Below are positions 43,975-56,100 of a stretch of 64,000 bases of DNA, piece by piece; within the stretch, counting starts at the first letter, position 1, and each line of letters opens with the position of its first letter. This stretch comes from Conchocele bisecta (lineage: Eukaryota > Mollusca > Bivalvia > Lucinida > Thyasiridae), in NCBI GenBank assembly GCA_029237695.1, contig CM055269.1, forward strand, positions 29,980,956 through 30,044,955, given 5' to 3'. The position numbers and the translations under genes are program-made. The notes below the pieces were generated by a model, which was not told the DNA's origin, ran no database searches, and saw nothing but the letters and a program-made list of their open reading frames with translations.

Positions 43975-44181
43975 CATTTATGTAAGAACCCACAACCTAT
44001 AGAGAGTATAGCTCTGTTTGCTTATGTAGATGGATATGTAGTAAACGAGTCAACTAACGGGTAGAATGAATACTGGCCATTTTATTATAAAAATGACATG
44101 GACCGCTTAAGTGTCCAACTAAGCATGAACCTTTCATGTTGTATCTATATAGCAAAGGTGGGGGAGACAGAATATCCGCCC
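43975..44181. repeat. 207-bp direct repeat, distal copy (left arm)
   Basis: ATTTATGTAAGAACCCACAA ... GGGGGAGACAGAATAT, repeated at 44,584-44,790. The pair encloses about 400 bp. See the right-arm counterpart at 56,101-56,916. Confidence 0.85.
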
Positions 44182-44583
44182 CACCGACAAACAATATGTC
44201 AATACATGCTCAAATTGCTAGATAACAACAATACTACCAACCACAAGTCAGGTAGAAACAATGTATTATAAGCACAAGCTTAATAAACACGCTATCAAAA
44301 ATGCTTTCATCACAAATCCAACCAAGTGGTAGAGAACAATAAAGCGATTGGGAGGCGGACGGGGAGGTGGAGGTAAAATGTGTTTTTATGTTCACTAACG
44401 CTGTGAATGTTTGTGAAATACTAATGGCGCCTCCCTGTGAGAAAGTATTTTGACAGGGAAAGATAACCGCTGCTATAAACAATTGTTGAGTTCAGTTGGT
44501 AACTACAGTAACTAGAGTTCCAATAAACTCACAACGTGATGGTGTGTGCGTCTTCATAAAAACATTTACATGCTGTAAATTTT

Positions 44584-44790
44584 CATTTATGTAAGAACCC
44601 ACAACCTATAGAGAGTATAGCTCTGTTTGCTTATGTAGATGGATATGTAGTAAACGAGTCAACTAACGGGTAGAATGAATACTGGCCATTTTATTATAAA
44701 AATGACATGGACCGCTTAAGTGTCCAACTAAGCATGAACCTTTCATGTTGTATCTATATAGCAAAGGTGGGGGAGACAGAATATACCGCC
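44584..44790. repeat. 207-bp direct repeat, proximal copy (left arm)
   Basis: Second copy of the block at 43,975-44,181, with at most single-base differences. Confidence 0.85.
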
Positions 44791-45510
44791 ACATGTATAC
44801 GCGGAGTTGTCTAGCAGCTGTCTGGCTGAGACAACACCACGGATACAACCCCATCCTATACTCGAGAAAGGTTGAAGCCCAGCATTATCACACCGTACGC
44901 AGGCCAGCATCATATCTGCCCAGTATGTAATGTTTGAAAATCTCATGCCAACATATTATTGCACTTAAAATATAGGGCAAATTGTCCTCTACCACTCAAT
45001 TGAGATATCCTAAAAGCCAACCTGCTGATACAGTATGGAATCAGCCCACATCACTAACTCATGTCACGTGCATGTAATGCAACAAAGCATAATATCCACG
45101 TTCTAAACACATATGCCAGCAGTATGTGATGTTGCATGTCGAAAAGCGGACGAGACCCATGTCCCATATCGGCAAAACCATATGCAACAACGCAAACCAT
45201 ACCAGACCCGTTTCCTGGTGCTAGTATAAGACAGTAATAGCAAGTCAATCAGATTCAACATGTAGGGGTGTTACTTAGTTTGCCGACTATGGTCAAAACA
45301 ATAATCTGACCTTACACCAACATGTGAATGCCACAAGACCTGTACAGACGGGTACTAGACATCACCAACAGCAACATATTAGCTGCCTACCACAATAGTG
45401 GTACGGAGATAGCGCAGCCCACCGTGGCATACTTATTGCACTCCAGTACATCTACCCCGCCTGCACAAAACAATCACCTCTCGTGCAGCAAAATCCAACC
45501 TAACAATAGT
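44791..45510. other. non-coding left-arm spacer
   Basis: No supported gene; mirrored at 55,380-56,100. Confidence 0.3.
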
Positions 45511-46412
45511 CGGAGAAATTCCTAATACATATCAGAGCTCAATTTTTACATAATGAATATCTTCAGACCTGAGCGAACAGCGTGATCCGGTGCCATGTAC
45601 ATGCCACACTGGAGTCACTCAGCACCAAACCCACAAGTGATAAGATCAGCTAGACTGATTGCTGATTGTAGTGTATAAGGGCCTATCAACAGCCAGATTC
45701 AATTAAGGCGGGGCTAATGAGATGGATTATCTCGCATTCAACCTGCAAAAAATGAGGAAAATTCCCGAAATCAGAGCTCAGTATTCATGGTCTTTACACA
45801 AACTACATATACTGTATTCAACCCTGAGTTAGAATATCCTGGCCTGGTGCCAGGTCCATGCCACACCATATACACTTAGCCCTGCTCTAACATAACATGA
45901 ATAGGAGTACAGATGCAATGTTTAGAAAACATGTAACAAAAGCAAACAATCAAATACCTCCCGTAGCATAACGAGAAACAATTGAAAACAAATGTTAAAC
46001 TATATACAACACGTCATACATGTATAATCATATGCAACAAGTAAGTTACAAGTTCTATAGACTTGCTAAAGAACCTCTAAGAACATGGTGACACATCAAA
46101 TTGTGTGTTCGTAAGAATTTTCATGATGTCATTGATGTGAAAAATATCCCATAATTTAACAGTGGATTGATTGATTGATTATAGTGCTTAACGGCCTATG
46201 AACAGTGAACAGCCAGGGTCATGCAAGGCCGGGCCAGCGGGTTTGACTATCCCGTATCCAACCTGTAAAAATTGATTGATTGATTATTGGTGTCTAACAG
46301 CCTATCGACAGCCAGGGTCATGTAAGGCCGGGCCAACGGGATGGATTATCCCGCATTCAACCTGTAAAAATTGAGGGAAATTCCCAAAGTCATAGCTCAA
46401 TATTCCTATGGT
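45511..46412 (+). repeat. cluster of four dispersed GGTGTTTAACGGCC-type repeats (left arm)
   Basis: Copies or parts at about 45,511-45,650 (3' half only), 45,655-45,890, 46,163-46,270 and 46,270-46,412, the last two in tandem. Each has AAGGCCGGGCC-like and AATTCCC-AATCAGAGCTCA-like blocks. All are mirrored in the right arm (54,480-55,380). Confidence 0.75.
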
Positions 46413-46429
46413 AACGTAAAATTGTGCGA

Positions 46430-47010
46430 TACAGATGCAAGGTCAATCTGAAAAATGATGCAAACCAAGCTGCACGTTGACATCATCACCAGCAAGCGGG
46501 GCCATGCCCTATGCCAGCTCGCAATGTTGCCACCATGAAGACTAGCTTACAAAAAACAAATCAATTGCTACATGTACATGTATAAACTGAAGTATGCTTT
46601 GCATGTTGACGTCACCACCAGCAAGCGGGGCCATGCCTATGCCAGCCTGTATGCTGTCACCATGAAGACTAGATTACCAAATTGTGCCATAATGGAGTAT
46701 GCTAAAGCACGTTGACAGCATCACCAGCAAGCGGGGCCATGCCCTATGCCAGCTTGTAATGCTGTCACCATGAAGACTAGATTATCAAACTTTGCCATAA
46801 TGAAGTACGCCTTGCATGTTGATATCATCACCAGCAGGCGGGGCCATGCCCTATACCAGCTTTTAATGCTGCCACCATGAAGATTAGCTCACCAGAATTG
46901 TGGCATAATGAAGTATGATATGTATGTTGACGTTATCACCAGCAGGCGGGGCCATGCCCTATGCTGACTGGTCATACCGCTACCACAAAGACTAGATTAT
47001 CAAGAGTGCC
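46430..47010. repeat. tandem block 3' of element 3 recombinase, left arm
   Basis: Five units of about 105-130 bp with GCGGGGCCATGCCCTATGCC, CATGAAGACTAG and ATAATG(A/G)AGTATGC blocks. It lies just past the recombinase stop (47,101 on the minus strand). Confidence 0.85.
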
Positions 47011-47093
47011 ACAAGTGAGTATGACTAGACATTATATGCATGCTCTACGATGATACAACATGACAAAGACATAGTATCATAACCAAAACATGG

Positions 47094-48022
47094 TCAATGA
47101 CTACAAACGCAAAAGCGGAATAGTATATTTCTTGTTAATGCCGACGACTGCCACCTGCCCATCAGTTGAATTTGTTCATCTGACAATCCCATGGAAGCTG
47201 CCGTACTGGCCGCACCAATACGGAAGCTATGACCCCTATACTGATCCGGGCTATAGCCGGCCCAGATAAGTGAGAGTTTCAATTGATCAGTGAACCATTT
47301 TCTAGAGACAGATAGCCCGCCTGGGAATGAGAATAACGCCCCGGGCACGCTATCTCTCAAGGCGCGAAATGACTTGAATGCCTGGACAGTGTGATCCCTG
47401 CTTGCAGCAACTTCCAAATTGAAAATACGTTTTCCATATTGGGACTTAAATTTTTTCATAGATATGACCAACACCTCTGCTCCAGACGAGGCTGTCTGTA
47501 GGGAAACACCACCAACACCTATAGCATGATTCTGAGGTGTAGATGTTATTTCGCCCACCCGCAAAAATGCATGGAATGCTAACAGGTACATACCCTTTAG
47601 AAGAGTTCTACTATAGTGTGAATCCGAAATGAAAGGCAACGACTTGACCAAATCCTTCAATATGGACGGCGTAATGGGCATGCGGCAGTCGGCAAGCGAG
47701 TTCCCTTCAAATAACCTTGCAACATTTTTCTAACTACAAATGACTGAGTGGGGTCAGCCACACCCCTGACCTTATGCATGTAACTCAACGCAGAGATATA
47801 TGTAGTCACGGTGACTGAGCTAACTTGTTTTGAAAACAGTGGGCAATAAAGAGTACGATATCATTGGTGGTTATGGGAATAGAAACAGGTCTCTCGTGAA
47901 ACCAAGTATGGTGAAATGTATCATATACCGCCCATGCCCGACTATATGTGTCACGAGTCGAGGGGGCCAGTGCCTTGTTAAGTAGGTCCTTTGCCGTGTC
48001 ATTCAAAGACTGAAAGCCTGCA
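47094..48022 (-). pseudogene. tyrosine recombinase of Ngaro-like element 3, left arm (frameshifted)
   Basis: Same protein as the right-arm recombinase (52,875-53,792), but split into frames 48153-47806 and 47681-47094 with a gap near 47,700-47,800 and a shift near the C terminus, so the nucleophile segment reads SSALTRNILF instead of SSAFKKYIRI. First Arg (AFLRVGEI) and His-x-x-Arg (GHSFRIG) are intact. The many single-base differences from the right arm suggest poor consensus here. Confidence 0.75.
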
Positions 48023-49400
48023 CTGGAAGATGGATGTGGGAAAGGGATCCATCTGAGGGGCTCTTTGCTTGAAGGCATCGACCTGTAACCGAGACAGCTG
48101 ATCAGCCAAAATATTGAATTGGCCAGGAATATGCTCCGCCTTGAACAAAACATTGTGACGCAATGCGGACACCACTAAACGGCGGACCAAGTTCATGAGA
48201 TACTTGACACCAGAAGACAATTTGTTGATGACACAAACAACCGCCATGTTGTCTGACCAGAACTTGACACACTTGTTTGCTAATGTTTGCAAGTGGGAGC
48301 CCAATGTTCAAAAGCCACCACAATGGGAAACATTTCTCGGACGGCTATGAAAAGAGACGACCACCCCCTCTGGCCATACCCGTAGAACCAATGTGTACCA
48401 AAGACCCCGCCAAACCCAGAATCGCTTGCGTCGGTGTAGAAGTGGTCTCTTTTCGCGAAGTAACAAAATTTATCAGCCAAAAAACCAAAAAGAAACTTTT
48501 TCCCGTTGTAAATGATCAATGGAAAATAGTCAAGCCCGTAAGTTCCGCACAGCGCCTTCATTGTTCATACGGCGTTTATGGTGGGGTTTCTGTAGGCCAT
48601 GGTCAAGTCAATGCGGGGCGGCGCCAAAAAAATAAGGGGCGGACCCATGGGACAACCGCAACATGCAAAATTCAGTTAAACCGATCAGTGGATGAAGATC
48701 TCGCAACTTGCTCTTTGTTTTGCGTGAACCGGCCGAAGTAGTGGCGAATATGGTCAACCTTATCCATTGGTAGACGTGCCTCCATGAGCACCGAGTCGAG
48801 TTCAATACCAACAAAGGAATTCAATTGACGTGGGACTGGGAAAAAGGGTTTTTTCCTTCTTAATGGGTATTATGCCCAAGTCTTTCTGCCAGAAGGATAG
48901 AAACCGAGCAGATCGCGTTTAACATCGATTCTGCCGGGGATTGGGGCAATGAAACAGAAAGGTCATCCAGTATTTGGGTGGCAATGGAATCTAAACAGCC
49001 AAGTTTCTGTTCGGCGATTTCCAATGAATTCAAGCACTGCTGAAATTTTAAATTCTTTCGAAACAATTTACAGGAATGGTCAAACCCATCGGAAGAGCTT
49101 TGTCGTAATTAAATTATTCGCCTTCTTCAATAGAAAAACCCCAAACAGTTATAGTCAGACGGAGCTGACAGGCCACAAGGCGAAATGCAACTTTTCTCAA
49201 TGTCAGTTTTGGTGGTGGAGGTACCCGAACCACAACCCAGGGGGGGCTTGCTTAAGAAGGGAAATCGCGTGGTCAATCTTCTGATAGTGCCACTTGTAAG
49301 ACTTCCAGGAAGCTATACCATCGTTAATTGACTGGACATCTGGGATACGAAAACAAATTACTGTTATGACCATATATTCTTCTGCCAACTTTCATTGGGA
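48023..49400 (-). pseudogene. RT-RNase H of element 3, left arm (heavily frameshifted)
   Basis: RNase H pieces: FYTDASDSGFGGVFG, VREMFPIVVAFEHW, FWSDNMAVVCVINK, FNILADQLSRLQ. RT pieces upstream include MEARLPMDKV-like, a decayed LDDLSVS region at the catalytic site, and DVQSINDGIASWKSYKWHYQ near 49,330 (RT N terminus, missing from the right arm). Homopolymer length changes occur every few dozen bases between 48,280 and 49,400, a pattern more like unpolished long-read consensus than natural decay. Confidence 0.7.
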
Positions 49401-50278
49401 ACAAGGAACCTAAGGGGGAAATTCTGCATGTTCAAAAATGGGAGGATCCGAGAATGGGCCAGCTACTCACCTGATTCACCTCAGCAGCAATTACTTTGCA
49501 GTCAAATCAGTGACATGTTGTTCAGTAGCAGATGGTAGGTTCCTACCATGTGCGGAATTTCTGTTGGACCAGAGTTTATTGTATAGAAAACCCATAGGTT
49601 GAACCCTTCATTCAACCCGTGCCTTACTATCAAACATTGTAACCAGACAGCAGGCTTTAAGGCGCTTTGGCTGGTTTATTGGGGTTGGAACGGGGACCTC
49701 CAGTTGGCAGGTTTGGGTTGGTTGCTTGGTACCGCTGATGTTCCGCTCTGACGGCACTGGGAAGTCGGAGCCATCGCTATGGACAGGCCTTTTCTTGGGA
49801 TGGGGGCCATTGCATTTGAAAAACATGTATGCTGGAACCGGACAATCCCCCACTCGCAGATTGCCTGTTCCTGTTGTAGTCAAAACATTTACCTGCATAT
49901 TTGGGTTCCTTTTTTAGGCTGTCCAGCCCCTTTTGTGGAAGTTGGCCAGGACGGGACCCCCCACGGAAATCGGGACCTGGGCGTTAGGTCTACCCGCTCA
50001 TGGAGGACCACCCGACCTAACCTGTGGTGGAAATACGGAGGAAACTGCCTCCATGTATAGGATTCTCAATTGGCAGTTCCCACAGAAGGCTATTGGGCGC
50101 AGGACTTCACGCCATTGACGGGAATTGCACGTCATAATATTAGGGCACAAGAGGTCTCCAGCTCGGCAGCCATCGTTCTGAATTTCTATTCATGTTAATT
50201 CATCAGATTGGCTGCCTGGCTGGGGATTGCTTCTGGCAGTTAGACTGCCACAAATAGGTGGAATGGAAAGCTTTAATC
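49401..50278 (-). pseudogene. gag region of element 3, present only in the left arm
   Basis: A frame near 49,898-49,608 reads GNLRVGDCPVPAYMFFKCNG and PHPKKRPVH, the position and spacing of the gag Cys/His knot of elements 1 and 2 with some residues shifted out. Upstream sequence is too indel-rich to follow. Bases about 49,225-50,275 have no counterpart in the right arm. Confidence 0.5.
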
Positions 50279-50780
50279 CACTGTGCAACGTTTTCTTTGA
50301 ATTTAGGCTGCAGTTTCTTCTTCTCTACGAAGCATTAGTGATCCCCCTCCGTTTAAAAACAAAATCAAGTATGCTAGGCTTCTCGTTGGACTAACTCAAA
50401 AACGTGTAATCCAGTGAAAGACCTCCATTACCCCAAATTGTATGCCTGCATAAATATACATAAAAATTACAAATACCGATTATACCAGGCGATTATTATA
50501 TTATGCTTGGAAACAATTTGTCTAAAATGTACATTAATATATACACAATTCAATGATCTCAATGATACACCCCAAACATGCTCAACAGACTCTGTAACTG
50601 TACCCAGAGTAGTATACCCTATTGAGTACATATTCCGAGTTTATTGTATGTATTACATTGGATCACAATTAATTGTAGAGTAAATTATCAAAACGGCTGA
50701 CGATCAAACCAAATCGGTGTGGACAATAATGTACGTGTACAAAAGGCAGGGCCCAATTCCAACTACTCGTAGGGACATAC
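50279..50780. other. innermost part of the left arm
   Basis: Non-coding, the inverted counterpart of 51,281-51,735. The very last bases (GTAGGGACATAC) are the reverse complement of the first bases after the gap. Confidence 0.8.
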
Positions 50781-51280
50781 NNNNNNNNNNNNNNNNNNNN
50801 NNNNNNNNNNNNNNNNNNNNNNNNNNNNNNNNNNNNNNNNNNNNNNNNNNNNNNNNNNNNNNNNNNNNNNNNNNNNNNNNNNNNNNNNNNNNNNNNNNNN
50901 NNNNNNNNNNNNNNNNNNNNNNNNNNNNNNNNNNNNNNNNNNNNNNNNNNNNNNNNNNNNNNNNNNNNNNNNNNNNNNNNNNNNNNNNNNNNNNNNNNNN
51001 NNNNNNNNNNNNNNNNNNNNNNNNNNNNNNNNNNNNNNNNNNNNNNNNNNNNNNNNNNNNNNNNNNNNNNNNNNNNNNNNNNNNNNNNNNNNNNNNNNNN
51101 NNNNNNNNNNNNNNNNNNNNNNNNNNNNNNNNNNNNNNNNNNNNNNNNNNNNNNNNNNNNNNNNNNNNNNNNNNNNNNNNNNNNNNNNNNNNNNNNNNNN
51201 NNNNNNNNNNNNNNNNNNNNNNNNNNNNNNNNNNNNNNNNNNNNNNNNNNNNNNNNNNNNNNNNNNNNNNNNNNNNNNNN
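50781..51280. other. assembly gap of 500 N at the centre of the inverted repeat
   Basis: Fixed-length N run. Both edges end at the same base of the duplicated sequence. Confidence 0.99.
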
Positions 51281-51740
51281 GTATGTCCCTACGAGTAGTT
51301 GGGATTGGCGCCTGTTTGTACACGTACATTATGTGTCACACCGATTTGTTTGGATCGTCAGCCGTTTTGATAATTTACCTCTACAATTAATTGTGATGCA
51401 ATGTATACATACATAAATCGGAATATGTACTCAATTGGTATACTACTCTGGTACAGGTACATAGTCTGTTGAGCATGTTGGGGGGTGTATCATTGATATC
51501 ATTGAATTGTTGTATATATTTTGTACATTTTACAAATTGTTTCAAGCATAATATATGCGCTGTATATCGTATTTGTAATTTTATGTATATTTATGCTGGC
51601 ATACATTTGGGGTATGGAGTCGTTTCACTGGATTACACTTTTTGAGTTATCCAACGAGAGCCTAGCATAATTATTTTGTTTTAAGGAGGGGGGATCACTA
51701 TGCTTAGTAGAGAAGAAGACTGCAGCCAAATTCAAAGACG
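51281..51740. other. innermost part of the right arm
   Basis: Non-coding apart from the last bases, which lead into the deletion junction at about 51,750. Confidence 0.6.
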
Positions 51741-52878
51741 TTGCACAGTGGTTCGTACCTCGCCAAAACTGACATTGAAAGTGCATTTCGCTTGGTGCCT
51801 GTCTCTCCGTCTGACTATGAACTGTTGGGGTTTTCTATTGAAGGCGAATATTATTACGACAAAGCTCTTCCGATGGGTTGTTCCATTTCCTGTAAATTGT
51901 TCGAAGAATTTAGCAGTGCTGTTCATTGGATCGCCGAACATAAACTTGGCTGTTATTCCATTGCCCACATACTGGATGACTTTCTGTTCATTGCCCCATC
52001 CCCGGCAGATCGATGTAAACGCGATCTGCTTCGGTTTCTATCTCTGGCAGAAGACTTGGGCATACCCATTAAGAAGGAAAAAACCTTGTTTCCCAGTCAA
52101 GTAATGTCCTTTGTTGGTATTGAACTCGACTCGGTGCTCATGGAGGCACGTCTACCAATGGATAAGGTTGACCGTATTCGCCAGCTACTCGGCCGGGTTC
52201 AGCGCAAAACAAAGATCAAGTTGCGAGATCTTCAGTCACTGATCGGTTTACTGAATTTTGCATGTGCGGTTGTCCCCGTGGGTCGCCCCTTTTTTGCGCC
52301 GCCTCATTGACTTGACCATGGGCCTACAGAAACCCCACCATAAACGCCGTCTGAACAATGACTTACGGGCTTGGTCTATTTTCATTGATCATTTCAACGG
52401 GAAAAGTTTCTTTTTGGCTGATAATTTTGTTACTTCGCAAAAGATACACTTCTACACCGACGCAAGCGATTCTGGGTTTGGCGGGGTCTTTGGTACACAT
52501 TGGTTCTACGGGGTATGGCCAGAGGGGTGGTCGTCTCTTTTCATAGCCGTCCGAGAAATGTTTCCCATTGTGGTGGCTTTTGAACATTGGGCTCCCACAT
52601 TAGCAAACAAGTGTGTCAAGTTCTGGTCAGACAACATGGCGGTTGTTTGTGTCATCAACAAATTGTCTTCTGGTGTCAAGTATCTCATGAACTTGGTCCG
52701 CCGTTTAGTGGTGTCCGCATTGCGTCACAATGTTTTGTTCAAGGCGGAGCATATTCCTGGCCAATTCAATATTTTGGCTGATCAGCTGTCTCGGTTACAG
52801 GTCGATGCCTTCAAGCAAAGAGCCCCTCAGATGGATCCCTTTCCCACATCCATTCCAGTGCAGGCTTTCAGTCTTTGA
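51741..52878 (+). pseudogene. RT-RNase H of Ngaro-like element 3, right arm (5'-deleted, one frameshift)
   Basis: The RT starts at GSYLAKTDIESAF, right after a deletion junction, then DYELLGFSIEG, LPMGCSISCKLFEEF, HILDDFLFIA (catalytic) and LLNFACAVVPVGRPF. A homopolymer slip in the T run at about 52,290 moves the frame to 52,258-52,878 (LRRLIDLTMGL), followed by RNase H: FYTDASDSGFGG, VREMFPIVVAFEHW (Glu), FWSDNM (Asp) and FNILADQLSRLQ. RNase H is complete. The TGA at 52,876-52,878 overlaps the start of the recombinase frame. The fingers part of RT and gag are missing, so the copy is non-autonomous. Confidence 0.85.
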
Positions 52879-53792
52879 ATGACACGGCAAAGGACCTACT
52901 TAACAAGGCACTGGCCCCCTCGACTCGTGACACATATAGTCGGGCATGGGCGGTATATGATACATTTCACCATACTTGGTTTCACGAGAGACCTGTTTCT
53001 ATTCCCATAACCACCAATGATATCGTACTCTTTATTGCCCACTGTTTTCAAAACAAGTTAGCTCAGTCAACCGTGACTACATATATCTCTGCGTTGAGTT
53101 ACATGCATAAGGTCAGGGGTGTGGCTGACCCCACTCAGTCATTTGTAGTTAGAAAAATGTTGCAAGGTTATTTGAAGGGAAATCGCTTGCCCGACTGCCG
53201 CATGCCCATTACGCCGTCCATATTGAAGGATTTGGTCAAGTCGTTGCCTTTCATTTCGGATTCACACTATAGTAGAACTCTTCTAAAGGGTATGTACCTG
53301 TTAGCATTCCATGCATTTTTGCGGGTGGGCGAAATAACATCTACACCTCAGAATCATGCTATAGGTGTTGGTGGTGTTTCCCTACAGACAGCCTCGTCCG
53401 GAGCAGAGGTGTTGGTCATATCTATGAAAAAATTTAAGTCCCAATATGGAAAACGTATTTTCAATTTGGAAGTTGCTGCAAGCAGGGATCACACTGTATG
53501 CCCCGTCCAGGCATTCAAGTCATTTCGCGCCTTGAGAGATAGCGTGCCTGGGGCGTTATTCTCATTCCCAGGCGGGCTATCTGTCTCTAGAAAATGGTTC
53601 ACTGATCAATTGAAACTCTCACTTATCTGGGCCGGCTATAGCCCGGATCAGTATAGGGGTCATAGCTTCCGTATTGGTGCGGCCAGTACGGCAGCTTCCA
53701 TGGGATTGTCAGATGAACAAATTCAACTGATGGGCAGGTGGCAGTCGTCGGCATTCAAGAAATATATACGTATTCCGCTTTTGCGTTTGTAG
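52875..53792 (+). CDS. tyrosine recombinase of Ngaro-like element 3, intact
   Basis: 305-residue frame without interruption. N-terminal SAM-like domain: LAPSTRDTYSRAWAVYDTF, TTYISALSYMHKVRGVADP. Catalytic domain: LLAFHAFLRVGEI (Arg150), YRGHSFRIGAAS (His263, Arg266), LMGRWQSS and KKYIRIPLL (Tyr297). These are the full set expected of a DIRS/Ngaro recombinase, which joins a circular cDNA to the target without a double-strand cut. The frame begins with TTG and overlaps the RNase H end in the +1 frame; no near ATG exists, so it may be made by frameshift, or start at a distal codon of a spliced message. RNase H lies directly upstream, the repeat block directly downstream. Confidence 0.85.
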   Translation: MNDTAKDLLNKALAPSTRDTYSRAWAVYDTFHHTWFHERPVSIPITTNDIVLFIAHCFQNKLAQSTVTTYISALSYMHKVRGVADPTQSFVVRKMLQGYLKGNRLPDCRMPITPSILKDLVKSLPFISDSHYSRTLLKGMYLLAFHAFLRVGEITSTPQNHAIGVGGVSLQTASSGAEVLVISMKKFKSQYGKRIFNLEVAASRDHTVCPVQAFKSFRALRDSVPGALFSFPGGLSVSRKWFTDQLKLSLIWAGYSPDQYRGHSFRIGAASTAASMGLSDEQIQLMGRWQSSAFKKYIRIPLLRL

Positions 53793-53879
53793 TCATTGAC
53801 CATGTTTTGGTTATGATACTATGTCTTTGTCATGTTGTATATCGTAGAGCATGCTATATAATGTCTAGTCATACTCACT

Positions 53880-54440
53880 TGTGGCACTCTTGATAATCTA
53901 GTCTTTGTGGTAGCGGTATGACCAGTCAGCATAGGGCATGGCCCCGCCTCTGGCTGGATAACGTCAACATACATATCATACTTCATTATGCCACAATTCT
54001 GGTGAGCTAATCTTCATGTGGCAGCATTAAAAGCTGGTATAGGGCATGGCCCCGCTGCTGGTGATGATATCAACATGCAAGGCGTACTTCATTATGGCAA
54101 AGTTTGATAATCTAGTCTTCATGGTGACAGCATTACAAGCTGGCATAGGGCATGACCCCGCTTGCTGGTGATGCTGTCAACGTGCTTTAGCATACTCCAT
54201 TATGGCACAATTTGGTAATCTAGTCTTCATGGTGACAGCATTACAGGCTGGCATAGGGCATGGCCCCGCTTGCTGGTGGTGACGTCAACATGCAAAGCAT
54301 ACTTCAGTTTATACATGTACATGTAGCAATTGATTTGTTTTTTGTAAGCTAGTCTTCATGGTGGCAACATTGCGAGCTGGCATAGGGCATGGCCCCGCTT
54401 GCTGGTGATGATGTCAACGTGCAGCTTGGTTTGCATCATT
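53880..54440. repeat. tandem block 3' of element 3 recombinase, right arm
   Basis: GCATAGGGCATGGCCCCGC-like motif at about 53,928, 54,034, 54,140, 54,248 and 54,379, each unit also with CTAGTCTTCATGGTG and CATACT(T/C)CATTATG. Units are 105-130 bp. It probably corresponds to the 3' split-repeat region of the element. Confidence 0.85.
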
Positions 54441-54479
54441 TTTCAGATTGACCTTGCATCTGTATCGCACAATTTTACG

Positions 54480-55380
54480 TTACCATAGGAATATTGAGCT
54501 ATGACTTTGGGAATTTCCCTCAATTTTTACAGGTTGAATGCGGGATAATCCATCCCGTTGGCCCGGCCTTACATGACCCTGGCTGTCGATAGGCTGTTAG
54601 ACACCAATAATCAATCATCAATTTTTACAGGTTGGATACGGGATAGTCAAACCCGCTGGCCCGGCCTTGCATGACCCTGGCTGTTCACTGTTCATAGGCC
54701 GTTAAGCACTATAATCAATCAATCAATCCACTGTTAAATTATGGGATATTTTTCACATCAATGACATCATGAAAATTCTTACGAACACACAATTTGATGT
54801 GTCACCATGTTCTTAGAGGTTCTTTAGCAAGTCTATAGAACTTGTAACTTACTTGTTGCATATGATTATACATGTATGACGTGTTGTATATAGTTTAACA
54901 TTTGTTTTCAATTGTTTCTCGTTATGCTACGGGAGGTATTTGATTGTTTGCTTGTTACATGTTTTCTAAACATTGCATCTGTACTCCTATTCATGTTATG
55001 TTAGAGCAGGGCTAAGTGTATATGGTGTGGCATGGACCTGGCACCAGGCCAGGATATTCTAACTCAGGGTTGAATACAGTATATGTAGTTTGTGTAAAGA
55101 CCATGAATACTGAGCTCTGATTTCGGGAATTTTCCTCATTTTTTGCAGGTTGAATGCGAGATAATCCATCTCATTAGCCCCGCCTTAATTGAATCTGGCT
55201 GTTGATAGGCCCTTATACACTACAATCAGCAATCAGTCTAGCTGATCTTATCACTTGTGGGTTTGGTGCTGAGTGACTCCAGTGTGGCATGTACATGGCA
55301 CCGGATCACGCTGTTCGCTCAGGTCTGAAGATATTCATTATGTAAAAATTGAGCTCTGATATGTATTAGGAATTTCTCCG
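54480..55380 (-). repeat. cluster of dispersed GGTGTTTAACGGCC-type repeats (right arm)
   Basis: Inverted counterpart of 45,511-46,412: parts at 54,495-54,615, 54,615-54,728, 55,005-55,235 and 55,250-55,380. Confidence 0.75.
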
Positions 55381-56100
55381 ACTATTGTTAGGTTGGATTT
55401 TGCTGCACGAGAGGTGATTGTTTTGTGCAGGCGGGTAGATGTACTGGAGTGCAATAAGTATGCCACGGTGGGCTGCGCTATCTCCGTACCACTATTGATG
55501 GTAGGCAGCTAATATGTTGCTGTTGGTGATGTCTAGTACCCGTCTGTACAGGTCTTGTGGCATTCACATGTTGGTGTAAGGTCAGATTATTGTTTTGACC
55601 ATAGTCGGCAAACTAAGTAACACCCCTACATGTTGAATCTGATTGACTTGCTATTACTGTCTTATACTAGCACCAGGAAACGGGTCTGGTATGGTTTGCG
55701 TTGTTGCATATGGTTTTGCCGATATGGGACATGGGTCTCGTCCGCTTTTCGACATGCAACATCACATACTGCTGGCATATGTGTTTAGAACGTGGATATT
55801 ATGCTTTGTTGCATTACATGCACGTGACATGAGTTAGTGATGTGGGCTGATTCCATACGGTATCAGCAGGTTGGCTTTTAGGATATCTCAATTGAGTGGT
55901 AGAGGACAATTTGCCCTATATTTTAAGTGCAATAATATGTTGGCATGAGATTTTCAAACATTACATACTGGGCAGATATGATGCTGGCCTGCGTACGGTG
56001 TGATAATGCTGGCTTCAACTTTCACGAGTATAGGATGGGGTTGTATCCGTGGTGTTGTCTCAGCCAGACAGCTGCTAGACAACTCCGCGTATACATGTGG
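55381..56100. other. non-coding right-arm spacer
   Basis: No supported gene. Frames at 55643-55837 and 55945-56226 have no recognisable domain. Confidence 0.3.

Larger units (their letters stand above)
37355..50780. repeat. left arm of a very large inverted repeat
   Basis: Collinear, in inverted orientation, with 51,281-63,612. Checked at many points, for example recombinase stop 47,101-47,103 vs 53,790-53,792, exon 43,281 vs 57,608, satellite/gypsy junction 38,041 vs 62,932, and outer limit 37,355 vs 63,612. Length 13,426 bp against 12,332 bp; most of the difference is the 1.05-kb block missing from the right arm. Confidence 0.9.
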
